Positions 16,703 to 25,093 of a DNA stretch of 64,000 nucleotides are shown piece after piece. Under the pieces are notes generated by a model. That model was given only the letters and a program-made list of their open reading frames with translations. It did not search any database and was not told the DNA's origin. Source of the DNA: CAYRFF01 sp964436125 (GTDB lineage: Bacteria > Bacteroidota > Bacteroidia > Chitinophagales > Saprospiraceae); contig CAYTBT010000014.1 of assembly GCA_964436125.1 (NCBI GenBank), forward strand, positions 16,246 to 80,245. Direction: 5' to 3'. Positions within the stretch are counted from its first letter, which is position 1; each line of letters opens with the position of its first letter. A program made the translations under genes and the position numbers.

Positions 16703-17941
16703 ATGAAAAGAGTTGTTATAACCGGTATGGGAGCGATTACGCCGCTGGGGAATACGGTCGAAGCATATAAGCAAGGCTTATTTGCCGGCAAATCCGGTGC
16801 GGGAGATATCACGCGCTTTGATGCGGAGCATTTCAAGACGAGATTTGCCTGTGAGGTAGATAATTATAATGCGGATGAAGTATTTGGGCGGCGTGAAGCG
16901 CGACGTCTCGATCGCTTCTCACAATTTGCCCTTATTGCTGCTCGTGAAGCGGTTGCGCACTCCGGACTCGACATAGAGAAAGCAGATAAAGAAGACATAG
17001 GTGTTATCTGGGGTTCCGGTATCGGCGGGCTGCGCTCGCTCGAGAAGGAAATAGAGTCTCAACGCCCTGAAAGGCCTCGATACAATCCATTTATGATTCC
17101 CAAGATGATTTCCGACATTGCGCCCGGGAATATTTCCATTGAATTTGGCTTCAAAGGGATAAATTATGGGACTGTATCGGCATGTGCATCGGCTGCGCAT
17201 GCTATCATAAACGCCACGGATTATATCAGGCTCGGTCGAGCCAAGGCGATTCTCTGCGGAGGTTCAGAAGCAGCCATTACCAAGGCCGGTGTCGGTGGAT
17301 TCAGTTCAATGAAGGCATTAAGTGAACGGAATGATGATCCCGGTGCGGCATCACGTCCATTTGATGTAAATCGAGATGGCTTTGTTCTCGGTGAAGGAGC
17401 AGGTGCTTTATTTCTTGAAGAACACGATCACGCTGTAGCTCGCGGTGCTCATATTCTTGCCGAAGTTGTCGGAGTAGGGATGACTGCCGATGCTTATCAC
17501 ATTACGGCACCTGATCCATCCGGAAAAGGCATTATCCGCGTTATGCAGAAAGCGGTTGAAGATAGTGGACTTGCTTACGATGAAATAGACTATATCAATG
17601 TACACGGGACATCAACACAGCTCGGTGATATCGCTGAGGCCAATGCAATTAAGGAGGTATTTGGGGAGAGTGCTTATGATCTCAATATAAGCTCGACAAA
17701 ATCTATGACGGGGCATCTACTCGGTGCTGCGGGTGCTGTGGAATCCATTGCAGGTATCCTTGCTATCAGAGAAAATATTGTTCCTCCTACGATAAACTTT
17801 GAGGAACTCGATCCGGAAATTGATGAAAAGCTTAATTTCACCTTTAATAAGGCTCAGGAAAGAGAGGTGCGTGCGATTATGAGCAACACATTTGGCTTCG
17901 GTGGTCACAATGCATCGGTGGTTTTCAAGTCTTATAAGTAA
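16703..17941 (+). CDS. fabF: Beta-ketoacyl-ACP synthase II
   Basis: The condensing enzyme that elongates acyl-ACP with malonyl-ACP in fatty-acid synthesis. The 412-residue thiolase-fold protein begins MKRVVITGMGAITPLGNTVE. The active-site Cys161 is in GTVSACASAAHAI, one catalytic His in INVHGTSTQLGD, the second in STKSMTGHLLGAAGA with its Lys, and the glycine-rich end is NTFGFGGHNASVVF. The FabF-specific gatekeeper loop is intact. rnc follows after 11 bases, the usual fabF-rnc pairing of this phylum. The gap of 566 bases to acpP is unusual. Confidence 0.95.
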   Translation: MKRVVITGMGAITPLGNTVEAYKQGLFAGKSGAGDITRFDAEHFKTRFACEVDNYNADEVFGRREARRLDRFSQFALIAAREAVAHSGLDIEKADKEDIGVIWGSGIGGLRSLEKEIESQRPERPRYNPFMIPKMISDIAPGNISIEFGFKGINYGTVSACASAAHAIINATDYIRLGRAKAILCGGSEAAITKAGVGGFSSMKALSERNDDPGAASRPFDVNRDGFVLGEGAGALFLEEHDHAVARGAHILAEVVGVGMTADAYHITAPDPSGKGIIRVMQKAVEDSGLAYDEIDYINVHGTSTQLGDIAEANAIKEVFGESAYDLNISSTKSMTGHLLGAAGAVESIAGILAIRENIVPPTINFEELDPEIDEKLNFTFNKAQEREVRAIMSNTFGFGGHNASVVFKSYK

Positions 17942-17952
17942 ATCCGTCTATT

Positions 17953-18684
17953 TTGCTACGTAAATTGTACAATAAGTTTATCAGTAGTGATGCACAATTT
18001 ATACGTAGATTGCATAAGGTCATCCGTTTTACACCTAAAAATGTAGGTCTCTTCAAACAGGCGTTTTACCACAGTTCAAAACAAAATCTCGATTATCCGG
18101 TCATTCAAGATAATGAGCGTCTGGAGTTTCTCGGTGATTCTGTTATTTCTACCGTGGTTGCCGATTATCTCTTCAAGAAATATCCCGGTAGTGATGAGGG
18201 ATTCCTTACCAAAATGCGCTCCAAAATCGTTAAACGGAAGACCCTCAATGCGATTGCAGAGCAAATGGGCCTCGATTTATTTCTCCAAGAATTCAATAAG
18301 GTAAAAATCACTCGATCGATGCTCGGAAATGCCCTTGAGGCACTGATCGGCGCTATATATATTGAAAAAGGTTTTCTCTTCACCCAAGAACTCATTATTC
18401 ACTATATCCTGAAGGAATATCTCGATATTGAGACACTCGAGACGCACAATGACAATTACAAGAGTCAGATTCTAGAGTGGAGTCAGAAAAATAAAGAATC
18501 GGTGAAATTTAAGGTCCTCAAGGAGTTTAAAAGAAACAATCGAGACTCTTTCAAGATTGCGGTTGTCGTGAATAGTATCCAGGTGTGTTCTGCTGTCGCA
18601 TATAGTAAAAAAAGTGCGGAGCAAAAGGCTTCTAAGATCGCTATGGAAAAGCTGAATATTAAGAATAAACAATTTAAGGGGTGA
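17953..18684 (+). CDS. rnc: Ribonuclease III
   Basis: A double-strand-specific endoribonuclease for rRNA and mRNA processing. The 243-residue product has the catalytic signature NERLEFLGDSVISTVVADYLF (residues about 54-74), with the second acidic pair in LGNALEALIGAIYIEKG. A C-terminal double-stranded RNA-binding domain runs from NYKSQILEWSQKN to AEQKASKIAMEKL. The start is a TTG; no in-frame ATG lies near the N-terminus, and the family needs the sequence from KVIRFTPKNVGLFKQAFYHSS onward. It is cotranscribed with fabF. A dense tract of simple repeats starts 3 bases after the stop. Confidence 0.92.
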   Translation: MLRKLYNKFISSDAQFIRRLHKVIRFTPKNVGLFKQAFYHSSKQNLDYPVIQDNERLEFLGDSVISTVVADYLFKKYPGSDEGFLTKMRSKIVKRKTLNAIAEQMGLDLFLQEFNKVKITRSMLGNALEALIGAIYIEKGFLFTQELIIHYILKEYLDIETLETHNDNYKSQILEWSQKNKESVKFKVLKEFKRNNRDSFKIAVVVNSIQVCSAVAYSKKSAEQKASKIAMEKLNIKNKQFKG

Positions 18685-18687
18685 TGT

Positions 18688-18785
18688 GCAATGGACAATG
18701 AACAATGAACAATGAACAATGGGCAATGAGCAATGGACAATGAACAATGAACAATGAACAATGAACAATGGACAATGAACAATGA
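18688..18785. repeat. Fourteen tandem 7-bp repeats (ACAATGA-like)
   Basis: Fourteen consecutive heptamers of the form RCAATGR, most often ACAATGA, begin 3 bases after the rnc stop. They are noncoding unless rnc were read through. Confidence 0.9.
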
Positions 18786-18790
18786 GTGAT

Positions 18791-19100
18791 GGATTATGGA
18801 TTATGGATTATGAATTATGAATTATGGATTGCTTCAACTTTTCAACTCTTCAACTCTTCAACTAAAAAGCAAGTAATAAAATTATTTACCGCAGTCAACC
18901 AATGGCTAATAGCTAATGGCTAACAGCTCCGGCGTAGCCGGTGATGGATTATGACTCAAGGCGAGACTACAAGCTCAGCTTGCTGAGTGAGATAGCTCGA
19001 CCTAGTCCGCCGAGGTGGAATGATGGATTATGAATTATGGATTGCTTCAACTTTTCAACTCTTCAACTCTTCAACTTTTCAACTTTTCAACTTTTCAACT
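18791..19100. repeat. Mosaic of 7- and 8-bp tandem repeats
   Basis: Five GRATTAT heptamers (18791-18825) are followed by four YTTCAACT octamers (18832-18863). After a spacer with a TAATGGCTAA-type repeat and a CCGGC/GCCGG hairpin, a second block repeats the GATTATG segment and has seven YTTCAACT octamers (19045-19100). The start of the octamer block is the same in both places. Confidence 0.85.
18955..19013 (+). repeat. Dispersed intergenic repeat, copy B
   Basis: Shares CTCAAGGCGAGACT and GACCTAGTCCGCCGA with 2007-2056. The middle part differs (AGCTCAGCTTGCTGAG here). It lies inside the repeat mosaic behind rnc. Confidence 0.6.
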
Positions 19101-19213
19101 TCACACCTTTACGACTTAACGACTTATGACTGCGGCGAAGCCGCCAACGACTGCGACGAAGTCGCCTACGCTATTGCGCCTTAGGTACAGTCATCATTAT
19201 CCGTAGAATCGGA

Positions 19214-19750
19214 TCACAAGCGGATTTTGTCCGGCAGGAGTTGCAATTCATGAAGGATTTCAAGGCTTGCTTTCAAGAATTCTTCTAGATTTTTCCCGTT
19301 TTTTACCGTTATATCTTGATAATCACTATATCGGCTGGGCAAACCAAGACTTAAGACCGTATCGCATTTATGGCCGATGAAGTCCATGTGGGGCATGTTG
19401 CGGAGATTGGCGATAAGGGTAATATCTACGGATTTTTTACAAAATTCCTCTACTGAATCTGCCCGTGGTATTCCGTACCAGTTCACGTCCTTCTTATCGT
19501 ATAAGGGGAATGCGAAGGATAGATTTTTCTTCAATTTATAGTCAAAATATCCAAGGCGGTTGAGAGAAGCACCCATTTTCTCTAACTTCTGCTCAAATTT
19601 CTGGCTGATGGCTCTATCCTCAGTCTTCTCTGCTTCAAATAGGAGGTTCACAGAGCTTATATGCGCTATATAGTCGGGATGAGGTGATAGACTAGGCTTA
19701 CTGTGTTTCAACTTTCTCTGAAACAAATACGTTTTCAAGCGGCTGCTCAT
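19214..19750 (-). CDS. Conserved hypothetical protein (DUF6913-like)
   Basis: A 178-residue soluble protein starting MSSRLKTYLFQRKLKH. It has the pattern HISSVNLLFEAEKTEDRAISQKFEQKLEKMGASLNRLGYFDYK, then NWYGIPRADSVEEFCKKSVDITLIANLRNMPHMDFIGHKCDTVLSLGLPS. This resembles the Bacteroidota-only DUF6913 family; the assignment is from memory of the pattern and is moderate. No signal peptide or membrane helix is present. It follows accA by 4 bases on the minus strand, so the two are probably co-transcribed. Function unknown. Confidence 0.65.
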   Translation of the reverse strand: MSSRLKTYLFQRKLKHSKPSLSPHPDYIAHISSVNLLFEAEKTEDRAISQKFEQKLEKMGASLNRLGYFDYKLKKNLSFAFPLYDKKDVNWYGIPRADSVEEFCKKSVDITLIANLRNMPHMDFIGHKCDTVLSLGLPSRYSDYQDITVKNGKNLEEFLKASLEILHELQLLPDKIRL

Positions 19751-19754
19751 AGCT

Positions 19755-20753
19755 TTATTCTTCCTCAGAAAAATCGGGTATTGCTTTTACACTTTCTTCT
19801 ATTGTAAAATTCCCCATATTACTGAATTTTTCTATCCGTTGTTCTACTCGGCTCGCCGGACTGAGCTTCAAGAGTTTTTCAGATTGCTCGAGTATATGGT
19901 TTTTCAAGATTTCGGCCATTTCTTTTCGATTGCTATGTGCACCTCCGAGTGGCTCCTGGAGAATTCCATCTATGAGTCCAAAATTGTGCATGTGTTCAGC
20001 AGTTAACTTCAGCGCTTCCGCTGCTTGTTCTTTGTAGTCCCAGCTCCTCCATAAGATCGATGAGCAGGATTCCGGTGCAATAACCGAATACCAAGTATTT
20101 TCCAGCATAAAGACTTTATCGGCCACACCGATTCCCAGCGCTCCACCGGAAGCACCTTCTCCGATAACGTATGAGATAATCGGCACTTGCAATTGTGCCA
20201 TTTCAAATAGGTTCTTGGCAATTGCCTCGGCCTGCCCTCTTTCTTCAGCCTCAATATCGGCATTGGCTCCGGGCGTGTCAATGAGAGTGATAACCGGCAG
20301 ACCAAACTTCTCTGCCAGTTTCATTAAGCGCAATGCTTTCCGATATCCTTCCGGGCTTGCCATCCCAAAGTTTCTAAACTGGCGCATCTTGGTATTTTCT
20401 CCTTTCTGCTGCCCCAGGATAACAAAGCTCTGTTCATCTATCTTTGCTATTCCGCCTACGATTGCATGATCGTCTCCGTAGTAGCGGTCACCATGCAATT
20501 CTACAAATGAGCTGCACATCTCCCGTATATAATGCAATGTGTATGGCCGTTCCGGATGCCTGCTGAGCTGTACTTTCTGCCAGCCTGTGAGATTGCCATA
20601 AATCTCCTTCCGCTTATGCTTAATTTTTGCTTCTAGCTCCGCGACATTGCCGGTGACATCTATTATACCTTCCTCTCCTACTTGCTTGATCTTTTCAAGC
20701 TGTTCATAGAGGCTTTCAAGGGGCTTTTCAAATTCTAGGAATACCATAAACAC
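19755..20753 (-). CDS. accA: Acetyl-CoA carboxylase carboxyltransferase subunit alpha
   Basis: The alpha half of the carboxyltransferase that moves CO2 from biotin to acetyl-CoA, giving malonyl-CoA for fatty-acid synthesis. The 332-residue sequence has LEFEKPLESLYEQLEKIKQ, HPERPYTLHYI, FVELHGDRYYGDDHAIVGG, MASPEGYRKALRLMKLAEKFGLPVITLIDTPGANADIEAEERGQAEAIA and GEGASGGALGIGVADKVFMLENTWYSVIAPE, all typical of AccA. An alternative ATG two codons inside (20747) is equally possible. It forms a two-gene unit with the DUF6913-like gene. Its partners accB, accC and accD are not in the window. Confidence 0.94.
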   Translation of the reverse strand: MFMVFLEFEKPLESLYEQLEKIKQVGEEGIIDVTGNVAELEAKIKHKRKEIYGNLTGWQKVQLSRHPERPYTLHYIREMCSSFVELHGDRYYGDDHAIVGGIAKIDEQSFVILGQQKGENTKMRQFRNFGMASPEGYRKALRLMKLAEKFGLPVITLIDTPGANADIEAEERGQAEAIAKNLFEMAQLQVPIISYVIGEGASGGALGIGVADKVFMLENTWYSVIAPESCSSILWRSWDYKEQAAEALKLTAEHMHNFGLIDGILQEPLGGAHSNRKEMAEILKNHILEQSEKLLKLSPASRVEQRIEKFSNMGNFTIEESVKAIPDFSEEE

Positions 20754-20914
20754 ATTATTTAACTACTCGAATATATGACAATATCTGCAATCTCTCCATA
20801 GATTATTGCGCTTATCTATAGACTAATTACATCGCTGATACCGTATTTTTACCTTCAATATTTCACGAGCATCAAAGTTAAGAGAAATATTTTTAAAAAA
20901 TAATAGTCAAAGTG

Positions 20915-20946
20915 TTTGCACGGAATAGAAAGGAATTATAAATTTG
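20915..20946 (+). promoter_or_regulatory. Promoter of tRNA-Asp
   Basis: TTTG (20915-20918), exactly 20 bases, then TAAATTTG (20939-20946): a full match to the Bacteroidota consensus. Initiation near 20953 precedes the tRNA by about 75 bases. Confidence 0.75.
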
Positions 20947-21028
20947 CGTTGCCTTGAAAGAAAGGGAATTGCTTAAAAGCTGAAAAATGCTGTTTTTTTA
21001 AGCATCTTAGACGATAAACGAAGATAAA

Positions 21029-21102
21029 GGTCCGGTAGTTCAGTTGGTTAGAATACCTGCCTGTCACGCAGGGGGTCGCGAGTTCGAGTCTCGTCCGGAC
21101 CG
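21029..21102 (+). tRNA. tRNA-Asp (GTC)
   Basis: A 74-base cloverleaf. The acceptor stem is GGTCCGG / CCGGACC with discriminator G, the anticodon loop contains CTGTCAC with anticodon GTC, and the T loop is GAGTTCGAGTC. CCA is not encoded. Confidence 0.95.
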
Positions 21103-21105
21103 CTT

Positions 21106-21141
21106 AAAAGCTCTGATAGTCTGTTGATTGTCAGGGCTTTT
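21106..21141 (+). terminator. Terminator of tRNA-Asp
   Basis: Stem AAAAGCTCTGA / TCAGGGCTTTT (one T-G pair) with a 14-base loop, 3 bases after the tRNA, followed by CTGATTTTAT. Confidence 0.65.
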
Positions 21142-21406
21142 CTGATTTTATATCCTACCTATAGTTTTTCTCAATTGCCGATAATATCTTAGCTATAGAT
21201 AAGCGCTCTTCATTAAGTAACTTGTTTAGGGGGGATATCGCCTTTCGGCAAATGTTTGTACGTCATATAAAATGAAAGCTTCTCCGAGGATAGATCAAAA
21301 GTGGTATAGAAATAATCCATAAGGAAAGGGATAAAAGCATTTGCGAAAGCTGTTATCTGATTGTGTCCATAGCTGTGAGAAATCTAGTTGTAGTTAAAGA
21401 CAATGA

Positions 21407-21419
21407 CATTTGCGGAAGC
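21407..21419 (-). repeat. Dispersed 13-mer GCTTCCGCAAATG, copy 3
   Basis: Exact copy in the noncoding stretch 21142-21595. A one-mismatch copy lies at 21338-21350 in the same orientation. I see nothing else in that stretch. Confidence 0.8.
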
Positions 21420-21595
21420 TGATTTATGGGAGGGCAAGCTGTGAATTTCGGACAGAAAAGGCTAATGGAAGGGTGCATGGATGTAGGAAAATGGAAACTG
21501 GTATTTTATCGTGGAAAGATTGTGATTCTGAAAACATATTGTACCTTGCGGCATTTCTATTGTGAAGTGATTTAAAATAATTAAATATTTAAGTT

Positions 21596-22012
21596 GTGGG
21601 AAATACTGAAGAAAAATTAAGCCATATAAGAAACCTCGTTGTGCTGGCACATTCTGATGGGCACTTCGATGAATCGGAGGAGTATTTTATCCGGAAAGTG
21701 GGCCTTAAGTGCGGCCTTAGTGAGCGTGATATCAAGCTTATAAGTATGCGTCCGGAGAGCGTGAATTTTCTTCCGCCCAAGAATTATGAGGACAGGGTCG
21801 AGCAACTGTATGATCTGATTTCAATAATTCTCATTGATAATGAAATCCATGATAATGAGATGGTTATGTGTAAAAAATTTGCCAAGCGTCTCGGATTTAA
21901 TGATAAGATTGTCGATCAGATTGTGCTTGATATTAAGAAATATGTCGAGCAGGATATTTCTTCTGAAGAGGCAATGGAGGAACTGAAGAAGTATGAGGAT
22001 ATAAGGGCTTAA
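21596..22012 (+). CDS. TerB-like (DjlA-type helical) protein
   Basis: A 138-residue cytoplasmic all-helical protein. The pattern VVLAHSDGHFDESEEYFIRKVGLKCGLSERDI, followed by DLISIILIDNEIHDNEMVMCKKFAKRLGFND, is that of the TerB superfamily: the repeated A-x-x-D-G-x-(F/I)-x-x-x-E motif with an acidic metal-type centre. TerB proteins are linked to tellurite resistance and membrane stress, but single-domain members have no defined role. The start is a GTG at 21596; the sequence upstream is noncoding. No operon partner is evident. Confidence 0.7.
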   Translation: MGNTEEKLSHIRNLVVLAHSDGHFDESEEYFIRKVGLKCGLSERDIKLISMRPESVNFLPPKNYEDRVEQLYDLISIILIDNEIHDNEMVMCKKFAKRLGFNDKIVDQIVLDIKKYVEQDISSEEAMEELKKYEDIRA

Positions 22013-22234
22013 TCACTTGACGTAGAAGATGATTCTGTCAGGGTGCCAGCATATATAAAGGGAAATTATAGCTTGTTGTCTCCCTTACATCCTTAAATTC
22101 TTATCGAAGAATAAGACTTGTAGTTCTCGGTAGAAAGTTTTTTCCCAATGTGTTGCTTTTCATCGTGGGATAAGTATGGTATGTCCAGAATCACTGTTTT
22201 TTTGTTGAAATTGCCCTATTGAGCTGATCCGTAT

Positions 22235-22455
22235 CTATAGAAATACGCTGTCTTCGCAAGGGAAACGTCTCTCTTGATAGCCTTGTCCGTTGACATAAAT
22301 CCTAGCTTTTCCTCTAGTCGAATGCTTTATGAGTGCCACCCCGTTGCTATTGGTTTTACTTTCTTAGAAAAGCCCATGTTAAAACCTAGTGATACGGATT
22401 TTCCCTTTGCTGGTTTACCGTATTGATAGACGGTGATTTTGGAAGTGTATTTCAT
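22235..22455 (-). pseudogene. Frameshifted small gene (about 73 codons)
   Basis: From an ATG at 22455 the minus strand reads MKYTSKITVYQYGKPAKGKS, then VSLGFNMGFSKK, before drifting to a stop. A shift of one base near V-K in the second half restores a sensible tail, KTNSNGVALIKHSTRGKARI then YVNGQGYQERRFP, to a stop at 22235. Together they look like a small beta-sandwich of the form V-x-V-(x)n-GKP-x-x-G-x-x-V ... D/SNG-x-A ... G-K-A-x-I-Y-V-(N/D)-G, known from small Bacteroidota proteins. The 221-base length is not a multiple of 3, consistent with one indel. A sequencing error could also explain it. Confidence 0.55.
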
Positions 22456-22485
22456 AATTCGATGTTTATTGTGATTAATTTAAAT

Positions 22486-22505
22486 GTTCGCACCGCCGTG
22501 CGAAC
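22486..22505. other. Perfect stem-loop
   Basis: GTTCGCAC / GTGCGAAC with a 4-base loop CGCC, between the HD-domain gene and the frameshifted small gene on the minus strand. It may end the HD gene transcript, but no T-run follows. Confidence 0.45.
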
Positions 22506-22600
22506 CTACGAGACCTCTTCATAATTAAGGACTTGTCCTGTCCATGCCGGATAGTTGCCTTGGTTTCTATATCAGTCAATTATTTAATCTACTCTTGAGC

Positions 22601-23014
22601 TTATGTATGATACGCCCTCAGATATTTGTTAAGTCGTTTTAAGTCTTTTTCCGATAACTGCTCCATGCGCCTCACATCGAGATTATCTTGCAAATCGTTC
22701 AATTTTACTCGTATTGCCAGGGGATTAGCCATTATCCGGTCGATGAAATGGTCGTAATCCTCATCTTCGGATTCCTTTGTCACCAGTCGTAAAGCATCGA
22801 TAACTTCTAGAGAAAAGCCTTCTTTCTCAAGATCTTCAATTGTCCAGTCGGTATCTTCGATCAAGTCGTGCAAAATACCGCAGATTTTTTCGTTTTCCGT
22901 AAGACCTCGTTCCATCACGCGGAAGATGTGTCTGTAATATGGCTGACCAACCTTGTCGGTCTGGCCTTTATGTGCCTTGACGGCGATTTCTATGGCTCTG
23001 GTGAGTGTTGACAT
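22601..23014 (-). CDS. HD-domain phosphohydrolase (MESH1/SpoT-hydrolase-like)
   Basis: A 137-residue soluble protein with the HD-fold landmarks of ppGpp hydrolases. AHKGQTDKVGQPYYRHIFRVM supplies the first His, GILHDLIEDTDWTIEDL the HD pair plus ED, and LAIRVKLNDLQDNLDVRRM the last Asp. This is the arrangement of small alarmone hydrolases (MESH1-like) that remove the 3'-diphosphate from (p)ppGpp. The synthetase half of RelA/SpoT is absent. Substrate is inferred from fold and motifs only. It stands alone between the frameshifted small gene and the GNAT-like gene. Confidence 0.75.
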   Translation of the reverse strand: MSTLTRAIEIAVKAHKGQTDKVGQPYYRHIFRVMERGLTENEKICGILHDLIEDTDWTIEDLEKEGFSLEVIDALRLVTKESEDEDYDHFIDRIMANPLAIRVKLNDLQDNLDVRRMEQLSEKDLKRLNKYLRAYHT

Positions 23015-23432
23015 AATTGTCGTGTTTAATAATATTTAAATGTTTAAGTTCATGTGAGAAATGCAACTGTATAAATATTTTCCAAAGAAGTTGACTAAAA
23101 AAGCAATATTCCCCTCAATAAAAACTCGACTAATTCAAATGAGGTGTGTCTTATTTACAGTCTTCCTCATCCATTATCCAGAAAACAAGGTAGGATATCC
23201 ATTGCACCTATCGAATCTTGTCACATTTTACGAATCGCCCTATTTGCGATAGAGTGGATTATTAAGCCCTTAAAATCCGAAAAAAACACCTCCTCATCTA
23301 ACTTTATTTCCTCTAGGAGGAGTTTGATCTTGAAAATCCTTTAATTATTGGCAGTAGTTCAGTGTTCCTCCTAAACTGAATTTTAATTTAAAACTATTTG
23401 AGCAGGTGTGAGTATTGTTCTCCCCTGTGATT
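23015..23432. other. Intergenic, mostly empty
   Basis: No coding frame worth keeping. The only feature seen is the hairpin at 23280-23322. Confidence 0.5.
23280..23322 (-). terminator. Possible terminator of the GNAT-like gene
   Basis: On the minus strand CTCCTC pairs with GAGGAG across a 21-base loop, followed by GTGTTTTTTTC, about 110 bases after the stop at 23433. Confidence 0.45.
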
Positions 23433-24458
23433 TTATATAAAATCAAATCCCGTCGTATAGGTCGGCCCACTTAACTCCTGAACCGTATTATCCCTCCGGC
23501 GCACTACGAGATCAGCATCCTGTACGCCATTAAACTTATGGAGCAATCCCCACCTTATCTTCTTACGTACAGCCTGATAAAGCGGCTCCTTATTATCCAC
23601 CCACCACATCAAGGAATTTGTCTTTTCTTTATACAATATTCCCTCATATAATTTACGCAAGAGCCGCGGATCCATCTCCTTCACCCAGACACTGTCAACT
23701 ACCGAAAAAATATAGGCATCCGGATTGATGATTTTCCGTAAACCAGGCACATAGGGAATAGCTTTCTTCAGTAAGCCACCGGTTCTCCCCGGCAAACGCA
23801 AGATTTTCCATTCTGCTTGCCTCACCTTGGCAAATGCACAGATTTCATTTCCTCGTTTCAAGATATAGAACGGACTTTCGTCAAATGTGTGATGCGTAAA
23901 ATAAAATGGATAATCTCCATAGTAACTTTCTATCGTATTCCGGATAAAATCACCCGCTTCAACAGCCTTTACACTCGCTTGTTCCTTCGGATTTATCCGC
24001 GTAAATGTCTGTGTCGCAATCTTTGCTATAGTATGAAAGTCAAAGTTCTCGCTCATCCATAAAGACCGCTCATTCTGTGGATCGATATAGGCATAAAAGC
24101 ACTGTGGCGCATGTTCTTCAAGTTGAAAAGCATCTTGAAAAAAGGCTTCAATCCGTCGCTTTATTCCGGAATTCCTTGCCCGCGATCGTACCTTCTTAGT
24201 CGATGATTGCATAGCAAGGTCAAATGCAAAGTACCGTATATACCAGTTCTCCGGCCTGCGACAGAAAGTAATATTGCCACGCACCTTCCCATTCCGCTCA
24301 AGGTTTAGGAATAAAGGTCTATACAATCGCTCAATACGCCGATCCAGTCTCTGATGCTGATACAAGGCTCCATTGGAACCGACAGTCACCGACTTCAATA
24401 AGTCAAGAATTCCATCGACATACTCCTCACGTAAAACAAGTGGCGGTTTTATAGTCAT
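23433..24458 (-). CDS. GNAT-like acyltransferase-family protein, uncharacterised
   Basis: A 341-residue soluble protein, basic, without signal peptide. Segments such as GKVRGNITFCRRPENWYIRYFAFD and YILKRGNEICAFAKVRQAEWKILRLPG have the strand-turn-strand feel of GNAT acyl-CoA N-acyltransferase repeats. YAYIDPQNERSLWMSENFDFHTIAKIAT matches the typical N-x-x-S-x-x-(L/M)-x-x-x-x-G/N-F element, so two GNAT-like halves are plausible. I cannot name a substrate. Its first 20 codons lie inside the 198-bp segment duplicated around the IS remnant; the second copy of its 5' end is at 25094-25155. The complete gene is intact. Confidence 0.55.
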   Translation of the reverse strand: MTIKPPLVLREEYVDGILDLLKSVTVGSNGALYQHQRLDRRIERLYRPLFLNLERNGKVRGNITFCRRPENWYIRYFAFDLAMQSSTKKVRSRARNSGIKRRIEAFFQDAFQLEEHAPQCFYAYIDPQNERSLWMSENFDFHTIAKIATQTFTRINPKEQASVKAVEAGDFIRNTIESYYGDYPFYFTHHTFDESPFYILKRGNEICAFAKVRQAEWKILRLPGRTGGLLKKAIPYVPGLRKIINPDAYIFSVVDSVWVKEMDPRLLRKLYEGILYKEKTNSLMWWVDNKEPLYQAVRKKIRWGLLHKFNGVQDADLVVRRRDNTVQELSGPTYTTGFDFI

Positions 24459-24594
24459 AAATATATATAATTGAATTACAATTTAACTCAAGATAAGGCC
24501 TAGTCACCTATATTTAAATATTTAATCAAGAGTTTTTCATAAAGCTTATCGGGTAATATTTGCTTTAAGCGGATAGAAATGCGTTGAATATACT
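24397..24594. repeat. 198-bp direct repeat, left copy
   Basis: Identical at 197 of 198 positions to 25094-25291. It holds the first 62 bases of the GNAT-like gene, the intergenic region, and a duplicate of the last 95 bases of the SDR gene (24500-24594). Confidence 0.93.
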
Positions 24595-25093
24595 CCTGAG
24601 TTCCGCGGTTTTATGACATATACGATAATACAATATCTAAATGTCTGGTAAATAGATAGATGTAAATTTTTTGATTAAATTATGGGTGTTAATTTAGGTG
24701 AATTGCCTTAGTATAAATGCTTTTTGGATCTCCCGAAGGACCAAGTATTAGAAAATTACCACCATTTATGGCGAATTGAAAGTGTTTTTAGAGCTAAGAA
24801 AACGAATTTAAGAATAAGACCGTTCTATCACCGCTTGCAACGTCGTATAGAAGCGCATATCTGTTTAAATTTTGTCGCCTACAAGGTATATAAGGAACTG
24901 GAAAGGCAATTGAAAGAAAAGCAATCGAAACTCTCTGCTGAAAAGGTTATAGAGATCATTCAAAACATCTACCAAATTGAGGTGACTACACTAAAGATGA
25001 AAAAAAACAATACGCAAAACACTGCTTTTAACTGAAGAACAAAGACAAATTGCTAAAATCTTTGAATTTGGGTGTTAAATCGCGGAACTCAGG
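24595..25093 (+). mobile_element. Internally deleted IS1634-like insertion sequence (499 bp)
   Basis: Ends are inverted repeats CCTGAGTTCCGCG-G/A-TTT. The interior encodes only the C-terminal part of a DDE transposase. Full IS1634-family elements are around 1.5-2 kb, so roughly two thirds is missing while both ends remain. It is flanked by 198-bp direct repeats; IS1634 and IS1549 of this family are known to make very long, variable target duplications. It could still be mobilised in trans by a complete copy elsewhere. Confidence 0.85.
24724..25035 (+). pseudogene. Transposase C-terminal fragment, IS1634/IS4 superfamily
   Basis: About 103 codons remain. They contain LPKDQVLENYHHLWRIESVF then RAKKTNLRIRPFYHR, the Y-(2)-(R)-(3)-E-(6)-K region that carries the catalytic Glu of the DDE triad. 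RRIEAHICLNFVAYKVYKEL, the usual C-terminal helix of this family, follows. Both catalytic Asp regions and the DNA-binding N-terminus are absent, and no start codon of the full gene is seen. The reading starts at an accidental TTG. It ends about 60 bases before the right inverted repeat, as in intact elements. It cannot be active by itself. Confidence 0.85.

Noticed and set aside
18472..18782. Two long minus-strand frames over the rnc end (repeating IVHCSLF)
   Set aside because: They are translations of the 7-bp ACAATGA repeats read on the opposite strand, continuing into rnc; not genes.
18688..19100. Tandem repeats considered as a CRISPR array
   Set aside because: The units are 7-8 bp with no unique spacers of regular length and no cas genes nearby.
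23061..23344. Two plus-strand frames of 63-66 codons
   Set aside because: Low complexity, no start context, no family pattern, and they overlap each other.
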